Of a stretch of DNA of 13,701 nt, positions 1 through 6,180 are shown one piece after another. Within the stretch, counting starts at the first letter, position 1. Every line of letters begins with the position of its first letter. The stretch is taken from NCBI GenBank assembly GCA_021204565.1, contig JAJPZE010000249.1, forward strand, positions 1-13,701, given 5' to 3'. A program made the translations under genes and the position numbers. The notes below the pieces were generated by a model. The model made no database searches. It saw nothing but the letters and a program-made list of their open reading frames with translations, and had not been told where the DNA came from. Source of the stretch: Prevotella sp. (GTDB taxonomy: Bacteria > Bacteroidota > Bacteroidia > Bacteroidales > Bacteroidaceae).

Positions 1-1280
1 TCGTCTTTTTGTATATGTGTATTGCCCGAGACGAGCATGCCGACCCCGTTGCGAACGATGCCGCCAATCGTTATTCCTTTCGGCAGGTTAAGGTCTTTGA
101 CGGCTTTTTTCGTAACCACAGCGCCGTCTTTAGCTGTCAACTCGGCAACGTCGGCATTAATTGTCGTAAGGAATTTTACGTTCTTTACGTTTGTGTCAAG
201 CATCATCTGATAGATATTGCTCGCCGCAATGCTCTTCTTGTTTATTATTGTACCGATGTCAAGACTCTCGGCCATGTCGACGTAATCGAGGTCTTCAACC
301 ACAGCCACAGTCTTCCTTACGCCCATCCGTTTCGCCGCTAAACAGGTCAGTATATTCGACTCCGAATTGTCCGTAAGGGCAACAAACGCCTGCGTATTGC
401 TTATCCCCTCCTCTTCCAAGAGAGACATATCGCGCCCGTCGCCGTTGATAACAAGACAGCGGTCGCCTAACTTGTCGTTGAGCGCTTCGCAACGACGCTC
501 GTCGATTTCGATTACCTTCGGCTTCATATATTCCGCCATCTCCGTTACCGTGCGTATGGTCAGCTTGCCCCCGCCCATTATCATCACGTTCTTCACGTCC
601 GCATAATTCTCTTTGCCTACAATCTGCCTTATATAGGCTATGTACGGCTTTGTCGTCATAAAGTATGCCGTGTCGCGGAGCTGAAGAACATCGTTACCGC
701 CGGGGATGATTGTCTCGTCCATCCGTTTGATAGCTACGATATGATACGGGTCGTCCGGACCGCACAGCTCGCGTAAGGGGCGGTCGAGGATGGTGCATTC
801 TTTGTGGAGCTTTATTCCGAGCATAACGAGCGCGCCTCCGTGAACATCCCAACGCTGGCGAACCCAAGACATCTTCAGCCCGTTCGCAATGTCTCTCCCG
901 GCAAGCAACTCCGGATAAATAATCTTGTCTATGCCCAACTTTTCGTAAAAGCCGGCAAAGCGCTCTTCGGTGTATTCCTTAGTATCCACCTTCGCTACGG
1001 TACGTTTCGCGCCAAGCGCTTTCGCCATAATGCACGCCTGCACGTTTTGGTTCTCGTCCGGAGTAACCGCAATAAACAAGTCCGAGCGATGTACGCCCGT
1101 ATCCTTCATCGTAGCGAGACTGCACACCTGTGATTGTACGGTAAGGATGTCGTAGTTCGCGGCTAATTGTGCCAGACGGTCGCCGTCCTCGTCAATCACC
1201 GTTACATCTTCATTATTGCGCGAGAGGAGCTTCGCCAAGTGCGAACCGATTGCTTTTGCCCCTGCAATTATAATCTTCAT
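1..1280 (-). CDS. trkA: TrkA, Trk-type K+ uptake regulatory subunit (3' end cut by window edge)
   Basis: Cytoplasmic NAD(H)-binding protein that gates the TrkH/KtrB-type potassium channel. The ATG is at 1280-1278 and the frame stays open to position 1, giving 426 residues. The family is usually about 445-460 residues, so roughly 20 are missing off the left edge. The architecture is two RCK_N Rossmann domains, each followed by an RCK_C domain. Domain 1 starts MKIIIAGAKAIGSHLAKLL, with an acidic residue ending the second strand (D30). Domain 2 starts near residue 230 with VMIMGGGKLTIR. Further family matches are VINGDGRDM, FVALTDNSESNI, AAKRMGVRKTVA and GTIINKKSIAASNIYQ. The central Gly of the first GxGxxG is Lys9, and the last Gly of the second is Thr241. 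The gene lies 17 bp downstream of dxs, so the two are probably cotranscribed; trkH would be the expected next gene, outside the window. Family identity is certain. Confidence 0.95.
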   Translation of the reverse strand, partial: MKIIIAGAKAIGSHLAKLLSRNNEDVTVIDEDGDRLAQLAANYDILTVQSQVCSLATMKDTGVHRSDLFIAVTPDENQNVQACIMAKALGAKRTVAKVDTKEYTEERFAGFYEKLGIDKIIYPELLAGRDIANGLKMSWVRQRWDVHGGALVMLGIKLHKECTILDRPLRELCGPDDPYHIVAIKRMDETIIPGGNDVLQLRDTAYFMTTKPYIAYIRQIVGKENYADVKNVMIMGGGKLTIRTVTEMAEYMKPKVIEIDERRCEALNDKLGDRCLVINGDGRDMSLLEEEGISNTQAFVALTDNSESNILTCLAAKRMGVRKTVAVVEDLDYVDMAESLDIGTIINKKSIAASNIYQMMLDTNVKNVKFLTTINADVAELTAKDGAVVTKKAVKDLNLPKGITIGGIVRNGVGMLVSGNTHIQKD

Positions 1281-1297
1281 ATGTTATATATAGTGTA

Positions 1298-3223
1298 TTA
1301 TTCGCCCGTGATTGCTCTGCGCAATGATTCTTTATCCAGCCCGGTCAAGGAGCGCAACTCCTCTATTGTCCCGTGGGGGACAAAGCCGTCAGGCAACCCG
1401 ATACGTATTATATCCGGCTTCTGCTTCAAAGCCGGTGCATTGTCCGCGAACCATTCCTCCACCGCCGAACCGAAGCCGCCGCTCCGCACGCCGTCCTCTA
1501 TAGTTACAATCCGGGTATACTTCGCCGCAATCTCCGCTAATGTCTTGCAGTCCAACGGCTTAACGAAGCGCATGTCGTAATGTGCGGCATCAATGTTGTA
1601 TTCGCCGAGTATATCCTCTACGTCCGTCCCTACCGGACCGATCGTAAGCACTGCCGTGCCGTGCCCCGAGCGTAACTTACGCGCCGTGCCGACCTCTATC
1701 TCCTCCAACGGACAATGCCAATCGGCTATCCGTCCGCGCCCGCGGGGATAACGGATAACTACCGTCCCCTTGCCCGGCAACTGAGCTGTGAACATCATCC
1801 GGCGCAACTCGTGCTCATCCATTGGCGAACATATGGTCAGGTTCGGCACGGGGCGTAGTGCCGCTATATCGAACATCCCGTGGTGCGTCGCCCCGTCTTC
1901 GCCGACCAACCCGGCGCGGTCAAGGCACATCACAACCGGCAAACGGAGCAGTGCCGCGTCGTGTATGATATTGTCATACGCCCGCTGCGCGAACGTGCTG
2001 TATATGTTGCAAAACGGTTGGAGCCCGTCTTTCGCCATCCCCGAGGCGAATGTAACCGCGTGCCCCTCGGCTATCCCGACATCGAAACAACGGCTTGGAA
2101 ACTCGCGCATCATTATGTTCATCCCGCAACCGGTTGGCATCGCGGGCGTTACGCCGACAATGCGCGCATTTTGCCGGGCAAGCTCCAACAAAGTCTCCCC
2201 GAACACCTCGCTATACGATTTCGTCTCTCCGCCGTCCGCCGGCGTTATACGCTCTCCCGTCTCAATATCGAATTTGCCGGGCGCGTGCCAAACGGTTGCC
2301 GCCTCTTCCGCCGGCTTGTATCCTTTCCCTTTTATCGTCCTGATATGCAGGAGCTTCGGTCCGGTCATGTTCTTTATCCGGTTCAACACGCGGACAAGCT
2401 CTTTCACGTCGTGCCCGTCAACAGGTCCGAAGTAACGAATATTCATCCCCTCGAAGATATTTTGCCGGCTCGTGAGCATCGCTTTCATAGCATTATTAAA
2501 ACGGAGAATGCGGTTCTTGCGTTGCTCGTCAAGCATCCCGCGCCCCGCCAACCACTGCGAAAGACGGTAGCGGACGCGGTTATATGCCCGGCTCGTGCTT
2601 AGCTGAAGCAGGTATTTCTCCATCCCCCCGACCGCCTTGTCGATACTCATATCGTTGTCGTTGAGTACGATAAGGAGATTGTTCGGCGTGGAGGAGACGT
2701 TGTTCAACCCCTCAAATGCCAAGCCCCCGCTCATCGCCCCGTCGCCTATAAACGCCGCTATACGCCGGCGGCTCCCCGTCAGCGACGCGGCAACAGCCAT
2801 GCCCAACGCCGCCGAGATGCTGTTCGATGCGTGCCCGCAAGCAAACGTATCGTACTCGCTTTCTAACGGCGAGGGGAACGGGCGGATACCTCCCAAGCGG
2901 CGGTTGGTATCAAATACATCCCTGCGACCCGTGATTATCTTGTGGCTGTATGCCTGATGACCGACGTCCCAGACTATCCGGTCGTCGGGAGTATCTAATG
3001 TATAATGAAGTGCGACAGTGGCTTCAACAGCCCCTAACGACGATGCAAGGTGCCCCGGATTGGTCGACAACGAGCGCACGATAAACGCCCGTAACTCGGC
3101 ACACACCGTCTCCAACTGCCCTATATCCAAGCCCCGCAAATCCGCAGGACTGTCAATACGGCTCAATAGAGGAAACTTCAAAGCGTCTGTAACCATCGTC
3201 GGAATAACAACTAATGGCGGCAT
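1298..3223 (-). CDS. dxs: 1-deoxy-D-xylulose-5-phosphate synthase (DXS)
   Basis: Thiamine-diphosphate enzyme that condenses pyruvate and glyceraldehyde-3-phosphate to DXP, the first step of the MEP isoprenoid pathway; DXP also feeds thiamine and pyridoxal synthesis in many bacteria. The frame encodes 641 residues, a normal length. Visible family signatures are NPGHLASSLG (56-65), WDVGHQAYSHK (85-95), the ThDP/Mg motif GDGAMSGG (160-167) with its downstream Asn (NDND, 188-191), DVGIAEGHAVTF with catalytic-type Glu386 (381-392), DRAGLVGEDGATHHG (435-449) and RYPRGRGR (491-498). The C-terminal transketolase domain contains VTIEDGVRSGGFGSAV (573-588). Start choice: Met1 gives the extension MPPLVVIPT, while Met10 (position 3196) gives MVTDALKFPLLSRIDSP, which matches how I recall other DXS proteins beginning; 3196 may be the true start. 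The enzyme is cytosolic. trkA follows after 17 bp. Confidence 0.97.
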   Translation of the reverse strand: MPPLVVIPTMVTDALKFPLLSRIDSPADLRGLDIGQLETVCAELRAFIVRSLSTNPGHLASSLGAVEATVALHYTLDTPDDRIVWDVGHQAYSHKIITGRRDVFDTNRRLGGIRPFPSPLESEYDTFACGHASNSISAALGMAVAASLTGSRRRIAAFIGDGAMSGGLAFEGLNNVSSTPNNLLIVLNDNDMSIDKAVGGMEKYLLQLSTSRAYNRVRYRLSQWLAGRGMLDEQRKNRILRFNNAMKAMLTSRQNIFEGMNIRYFGPVDGHDVKELVRVLNRIKNMTGPKLLHIRTIKGKGYKPAEEAATVWHAPGKFDIETGERITPADGGETKSYSEVFGETLLELARQNARIVGVTPAMPTGCGMNIMMREFPSRCFDVGIAEGHAVTFASGMAKDGLQPFCNIYSTFAQRAYDNIIHDAALLRLPVVMCLDRAGLVGEDGATHHGMFDIAALRPVPNLTICSPMDEHELRRMMFTAQLPGKGTVVIRYPRGRGRIADWHCPLEEIEVGTARKLRSGHGTAVLTIGPVGTDVEDILGEYNIDAAHYDMRFVKPLDCKTLAEIAAKYTRIVTIEDGVRSGGFGSAVEEWFADNAPALKQKPDIIRIGLPDGFVPHGTIEELRSLTGLDKESLRRAITGE

Positions 3224-3243
3224 AAAGCACCGCCGGCAACGTG

Positions 3244-3275
3244 CAAAGGTAACCCCATTTCATATAAACCGCAAA
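3244..3275 (-). promoter_or_regulatory. Bacteroidota-type promoter for dxs-trkA
   Basis: Read on the minus strand, TTTG (3275-3272) is followed after exactly 20 bp by TACCTTTG (3251-3244), a full match to the Bacteroides -33 TTTG / -7 TAnnTTTG consensus. Transcription would be expected to start a few bases further on, near 3237. That leaves a leader of about 14 nt to the ATG at 3223 or about 41 nt to the ATG at 3196. The match is seen directly; promoter activity is inferred. Confidence 0.7.
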
Positions 3276-3393
3276 CAAAAATCTCCATTAATTCACCTCC
3301 CCCGCCCTACGACATCGGCAGGGTTCCGCGCCTCGAAAAGCGTGCTTTAACTTTAGTGCGCCCAAGTGCGCCGATAGTTATCGAAAACATAAA

Positions 3394-3431
3394 GTTAATT
3401 ATATTGCACACTGCGTCAATTATATTGCACA
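3394..3431. repeat. Two-copy direct repeat, 21-bp period
   Basis: AATTATATTGCACA occurs at 3397-3410 and again, identical, at 3418-3431. The flanking bases are also similar (GTT before the first copy, GTC before the second; CTGC after the first, TTGA after the second). The 21-bp period equals two helical turns, a spacing compatible with paired protein-binding sites on one face of the DNA. No function is shown. Confidence 0.7.
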
Positions 3432-3570
3432 TTGACGAAAATTAGCGTTTGATATTCGCATATGCCGATGGCGGGCGGTTTTGCGTCATTTCTCGCGATT
3501 TTTGGAATGTACTGATAATAAGTCCTCCATTAGTTTTTATATGATTTGTATATAGCCTTAGGATATGCAA

Positions 3571-3608
3571 GAACACGGGGTTTTGCACTGTCTGAACACG
3601 GGGTTTTG
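3571..3608. repeat. Direct repeat GAACACGGGGTTTTG, two copies
   Basis: The identical 15-mer GAACACGGGGTTTTG lies at 3571-3585 and 3594-3608, a 23-bp period. A partial copy GGGGTTTTGC follows at 3668-3677. A shorter direct repeat, TGCAAGAAC, brackets the cluster at 3566-3574 and 3635-3643. This resembles a small interspersed repeat element, but a genome-wide comparison is needed to say so. Confidence 0.75.
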
Positions 3609-3626
3609 ACCGTCGAAACCCCGTGT
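3596..3626. repeat. 11-bp perfect hairpin within the repeat cluster
   Basis: ACACGGGGTTT (3596-3606) and AAACCCCGTGT (3616-3626) are exact inverted complements around a 9-nt loop. The upstream direct copy (ACACGGGGTTT, 3573-3583) could pair with the same right arm, so two mutually exclusive folds exist. Neither strand has a T tract after the stem, so it is not a standard intrinsic terminator. It lies about 200 bp beyond the stop codon of the minus-strand gene ending at 3820 and might still act as a 3' processing or stability hairpin. Confidence 0.65.
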
Positions 3627-3819
3627 AATGAGCGTGCAAGAACTAAGTAATGAGAGGGTCATTTATGGGGGTTTTGCTCCATGCGCCCTAAACTTATACC
3701 TGTTTTGATATGCGGAGATGCCAAACGAGAGATAAATCTTTGCGCTTTTTCGACGGAAAAATCATTGCACACTACCCCCTCCCCCCTCGTCTCAACATAA
3801 TTAAAGTCCGTTTGCTTAT

Positions 3820-4545
3820 CTAACGGTCGAAGGAGCGGTTAACTAACCTCTGATGAAAGTCGTTCGGATATCGTTCGAAGTCGAATTGCACTTCGAGAAA
3901 CGTAGTTTCGTTGAAATTATAACGAAGCCCGAGCCCTAAACGGTCGGCAAAGTTGCCGTAATAATCGTATGCATCTATGCCGCTCCACAGTCCGAACCGG
4001 TTTCCCGTGTTGTTGTACATAAGGTTCTTTTGCCCGTAAACATACGCTTCCCAATGCTCGTTGAAGCGATAATTAAGCATTGCATATATTCCCGCGGTAC
4101 GGAAAGAGCCGGCAGAGGAGTTGAGGTTGGACAGGTATCCTCCGACGGCGACAGATAAATTATCGTTCAATTGTGCGGCGTACATAAGGCTTATTCTCTC
4201 CGCCGTGCCGCTAAGATGATGTTTCCCGAACGATGTGAACGCAGATAAATCAAGACTTGCATTCAGTCCGTCGTGCAAACCATATGTTGTTCCGCCGCCG
4301 ACCGGCAGACCCGGTCGACGGTAACGGGGCACGCCGTATCCGTCGCAATCAGGCATCGGGACAGACAGGGAGTCGGGCAATGAGTTATCGTCGGGCGTAT
4401 AGACAGCGACAGGCACCATACCGTTAAGGTACTCTCCCCCGTCTTCATTATCTGCGGAAACAGACATTACCTCCTCATTCGTCTCCTGCGCACGGACAGA
4501 GAAGACACAGAGCATAAGGAACATTATCGCGTAAACAGCCTTCAT
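3820..4545 (-). CDS. Secreted, probably outer-membrane beta-barrel protein of unknown function
   Basis: The protein has 241 residues. MKAVYAIMFLMLCVFSVRA is a clear Sec signal peptide with probable cleavage after Ala19. A low-complexity acidic, Pro-rich stretch follows (about 20-75). From about residue 85 come alternating amphipathic strands rich in Tyr, Gly and Asn (LNASLDLSAF, LSVAVGGYLSN, YAMLNYRFN, WEAYVYGQKN, LGLGLRYNFN, LEVQFDFERY), typical of a small outer-membrane barrel. The chain ends NRSFDR, so a classical terminal aromatic is absent, although FDFERY lies close to the end. The protein resembles uncharacterised Bacteroidota proteins with a G.NASLD..AF.SFGK motif that I recall, but I cannot assign a function. 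Start: the frame can be extended to TTG at 4554, but ATG at 4545 gives the proper signal peptide. The TAnnTTTG promoter element at 4552-4559 makes the transcript nearly leaderless. Confidence 0.85.
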   Translation of the reverse strand: MKAVYAIMFLMLCVFSVRAQETNEEVMSVSADNEDGGEYLNGMVPVAVYTPDDNSLPDSLSVPMPDCDGYGVPRYRRPGLPVGGGTTYGLHDGLNASLDLSAFTSFGKHHLSGTAERISLMYAAQLNDNLSVAVGGYLSNLNSSAGSFRTAGIYAMLNYRFNEHWEAYVYGQKNLMYNNTGNRFGLWSGIDAYDYYGNFADRLGLGLRYNFNETTFLEVQFDFERYPNDFHQRLVNRSFDR

Positions 4546-4551
4546 GCCTCG

Positions 4552-4583
4552 CAAAATTAGACCTATAATAGCTAACAGCCAAA
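4552..4583 (-). promoter_or_regulatory. Bacteroidota-type promoter for the gene starting at 4545
   Basis: On the minus strand TTTG (4583-4580), exactly 20 bp, then TAATTTTG (4559-4552): a full match to TTTG / TAnnTTTG. The -7 element ends only 6 bp before the ATG, so the predicted start of transcription falls at or within a few bases of the start codon. Confidence 0.6.
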
Positions 4584-4625
4584 GAAATTAAAGTTATTTT
4601 CAGTTCGTATTAGAAAATTAGTCGC

Positions 4626-4633
4626 TACCTTTG
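4626..4633 (+). promoter_or_regulatory. -7 promoter element for the gene starting at 4654
   Basis: TACCTTTG (4626-4633) is a full match to TAnnTTTG, 20 bp before the ATG. Where the -33 element should be, the sequence is only T-rich (TTATTTTC, 4594-4601) with no clean TTTG. The implied leader is short, about 15 nt. It sits back to back with the minus-strand promoter at 4552-4583. Confidence 0.5.
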
Positions 4634-4653
4634 CGTACACAATAATTATATTT

Positions 4654-5232
4654 ATGAACAGAGCCGTTACAATACTTGTATTTATAGGTTTCTTTATCGC
4701 CCTGCCGGCTTCGGCGCAGAACGACAACCCCGCATATCGGCGCGGATACGACAGCGACCGGAACGCTGTAGTGGAGAGCACGAGAGACTTTCTCGGCTCC
4801 ACTGCGGATCGTTTGCAGACATCGGGCAAAGCCGAAGGCGAGGACGTCGTGAAAGTAACGGGGAAATATTATATGCCCTTGTATAGCGTCAACCTCTATA
4901 AGGGCGACGACGGCGCGGAATTTCGAACGGATTGTAAACGTTTGTTCGCGGCGAAATACCCCAATGCAAAGATAAAGAGCACGGCCGTACCGCAGACTGC
5001 TTGGATAACCGAAGAGGTCAGTAAAGACAACAAAACAGTGGGTTACACGCAGACATTATATTGTTATATAATCGCTGAAGACGGCTTCGGCGGGTATATT
5101 AACGCTCGGTTCGCCTTCAAGAGATATAAGGACGAGGGCGGCAAATATACCCCTCTGTCGGAATATTCGCCCAAATGGGAACGCGCTGACTTGTTGTCTT
5201 CGGCGATATATAAGAAGCTCTTAAAAAGATAA
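4654..5232 (+). CDS. Secreted protein of unknown function, 192 residues
   Basis: An N-terminal signal peptide (MNRAVTILVFIGFFIALPASA, probable cleavage after Ala21) is followed by a soluble mature chain of about 171 residues. There is no lipobox and no further membrane segment. The mature part has an N-terminal stretch rich in charged residues (about 22-65), then a mixed region with VKVTGKYYMPLYSVNLYKG (67-85), a Lys-rich segment with KYPNAKIKST, and a strand-like YTQTLYCYIIAEDGFGGYINARFAF region. Two cysteines in the mature protein (94 and 137) could form a disulfide. I do not recognise a family. Codon usage and the promoter element just upstream support a real gene. It is transcribed divergently from the other secreted protein gene (start 4545). 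Location is probably periplasmic or extracellular. Confidence 0.8.
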   Translation: MNRAVTILVFIGFFIALPASAQNDNPAYRRGYDSDRNAVVESTRDFLGSTADRLQTSGKAEGEDVVKVTGKYYMPLYSVNLYKGDDGAEFRTDCKRLFAAKYPNAKIKSTAVPQTAWITEEVSKDNKTVGYTQTLYCYIIAEDGFGGYINARFAFKRYKDEGGKYTPLSEYSPKWERADLLSSAIYKKLLKR

Positions 5233-5236
5233 CGCG

Positions 5237-5252
5237 AGCACGCACACGTGCT
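5237..5252. terminator. Small hairpin just after the stop codon at 5232
   Basis: AGCACG (5237-5242) and CGTGCT (5247-5252) pair perfectly around a CACA loop, four bases after the TAA. The stem is short and no T run follows, so termination activity is uncertain; it may only protect the 3' end. Confidence 0.3.
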
Positions 5253-5316
5253 GATTATCCCATAGCTGCCGTCGCTCTCCGCGCTCAAGGTTAATATCGT
5301 TAAAAGGCCGACGAGC

Positions 5317-5349
5317 TTGCCGTTATGCGCTGTAATGTTGTTACATTTG
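5317..5349 (+). promoter_or_regulatory. Probable promoter for walJ-ispE
   Basis: TTG (5317-5319), 22 bp, then TACATTTG (5342-5349), a full match to the TAnnTTTG consensus with a slightly wide spacing and a truncated -33 motif (CTTG). Transcription would start near 5355, about 14 nt before the ATG at 5369. Confidence 0.5.
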
Positions 5350-5368
5350 CGGCAAACAAAGGGTGCGG

Positions 5369-6172
5369 ATGTTCTGTTTTATATCCTTCGGTAGCGGAAG
5401 CAGCGGCAATTGTTATTATGTGGCGTCGGATGATGGTGCGCTCTTGATTGATGCGGGCGTCGGCATACGTATGCTCAAAAAGCATTGCAAGGACGTAAAT
5501 ATCGACTTGGAGACGCTTCGCGCCATAATGATTACCCACGACCATGCCGACCATGTCAAGTCGGTAGGGTCGCTGAGTTGCGAGTATAACCTGCCCGTTT
5601 ACGCCACTCGTAAAGTACACGAACGAATAGACGGGAATTATCTTGTACGCCGTAAGGTTGAGCATTGTTTGAGGCGCAACATCGTCGTCGGGGAGCCGAT
5701 AGAGCTTCTCGGTATGCATATATTAACCATCCCCGTGCCTCACGACAGTGTCGAGAACGTAGGTTATAAGATTGAGTATGGCGGAGTTACATTTGTTCTC
5801 TTGACCGACATCGGACACGTTACCCCTGAGATAGAGGCGTTTGTCAGAGAGGCGAATTATCTTGTCGTAGAGGCTAATCACGAACGCGAGATGCTCCTTA
5901 ACGGCGCGTATCCGGAGCTTTTAAAGGCTCGTATACTCTCGAGCGTGGGGCATCTGAGCAACGACGAATGCGGCAAATTGTTAGCTTTGAATGCTTCGCC
6001 CGGCTTGCGGCATGTGTGGCTGTGTCATCTGAGCAACGACAATAACGACCCCGAATTGGCGCGTTATACCGTTGCCGACATTCTCCGCTCACACGGCATT
6101 ATTGCGGGCAGGGACTTCAAACTCGACGTTCTCAAACGCCATACGCCGAGCTCTTTGGCTCTGATGGAGTAA
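5369..6172 (+). CDS. walJ: WalJ/YycJ-type metallo-beta-lactamase-fold hydrolase
   Basis: Cytosolic metal-dependent hydrolase of the MBL-fold family that includes YycJ/WalJ, which in Firmicutes is encoded with the WalRK two-component system and is thought to act on nucleic acids; the substrate here is unknown. From ATG 5369 the protein has 267 residues. It opens with the family hallmark FISFGSGSSGNCYYV. The zinc-binding THDHADH follows (His57, His59, Asp61, His62), then PVPHDS (His125), FVLLTDIGH (Asp147), VEANHE (His171), GHLSNDE (His195) and CHLSNDNND (His220). All core metal ligands appear present. An in-frame GTG at 5363 would add only Met-Arg; the ATG is preferred because it places the family motif at the usual distance from the N terminus and has AAAGGG upstream. 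ispE follows after 8 bp, suggesting an operon. No walRK genes are nearby, so the symbol reflects family, not context. Confidence 0.9.
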   Translation: MFCFISFGSGSSGNCYYVASDDGALLIDAGVGIRMLKKHCKDVNIDLETLRAIMITHDHADHVKSVGSLSCEYNLPVYATRKVHERIDGNYLVRRKVEHCLRRNIVVGEPIELLGMHILTIPVPHDSVENVGYKIEYGGVTFVLLTDIGHVTPEIEAFVREANYLVVEANHEREMLLNGAYPELLKARILSSVGHLSNDECGKLLALNASPGLRHVWLCHLSNDNNDPELARYTVADILRSHGIIAGRDFKLDVLKRHTPSSLALME

Positions 6173-6180
6173 TTATAACG

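Larger units (their letters stand above)
3224..3819. other. 596-bp intergenic region without a credible gene
   Basis: This is the longest gene-free stretch here, lying downstream of the minus-strand gene at 3820-4545 and upstream of dxs. It contains the dxs promoter, a 21-bp-period direct repeat (3394-3431), the ACACGGGGTTT repeat cluster (3571-3626), a further GGGGTTTTGC copy (3668-3677), a third ATTGCACACT copy (3764-3773), and a C5TC6 tract on the plus strand (3775-3786). The only frame of note, 65 codons on the minus strand at 3442-3639, shows no recognisable domain and runs through the repeats. I see no tRNA-like fold, no Rho-independent terminator with a T tract and no riboswitch I can name. 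A small RNA or a decayed interspersed repeat is possible, but neither is shown by sequence alone. Confidence 0.6.

Noticed and set aside
1788..2602. Long plus-strand frames (215 and 240 codons) inside dxs
   Set aside because: They lie antisense to a complete, motif-rich dxs and their translations show no domain; antisense frames are common in such sequence.
3356..3372. GTGCGCC repeated at a 10-bp period
   Set aside because: Only two 7-bp copies; expected by chance at this scale and unsupported by context.
3372..3383. Short palindrome CGATAGTTATCG
   Set aside because: Five-base arms with a 2-nt centre; too short to distinguish from chance and not placed at a promoter.
3442..3639. 65-codon minus-strand frame in the large intergenic region
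   Set aside because: No recognisable domain, runs through the repeat cluster and hairpin, no promoter match or good leader; most likely chance.
3746..3761. TTTTTC-GACG-GAAAAA hairpin
   Set aside because: Six weak A/T-rich pairs and no T tract in the orientation needed for the upstream minus-strand gene; not a convincing terminator.
3775..3786. C5TC6 tract as a possible phase-variable run
   Set aside because: It is in non-coding DNA after a stop codon, not in a reading frame or promoter spacer, so slippage would have no evident effect.
4546..4554. TTG start extending the secreted barrel protein by three residues
   Set aside because: The added residues precede a well-formed signal peptide beginning at ATG 4545, and the TTG overlaps the -7 promoter element.
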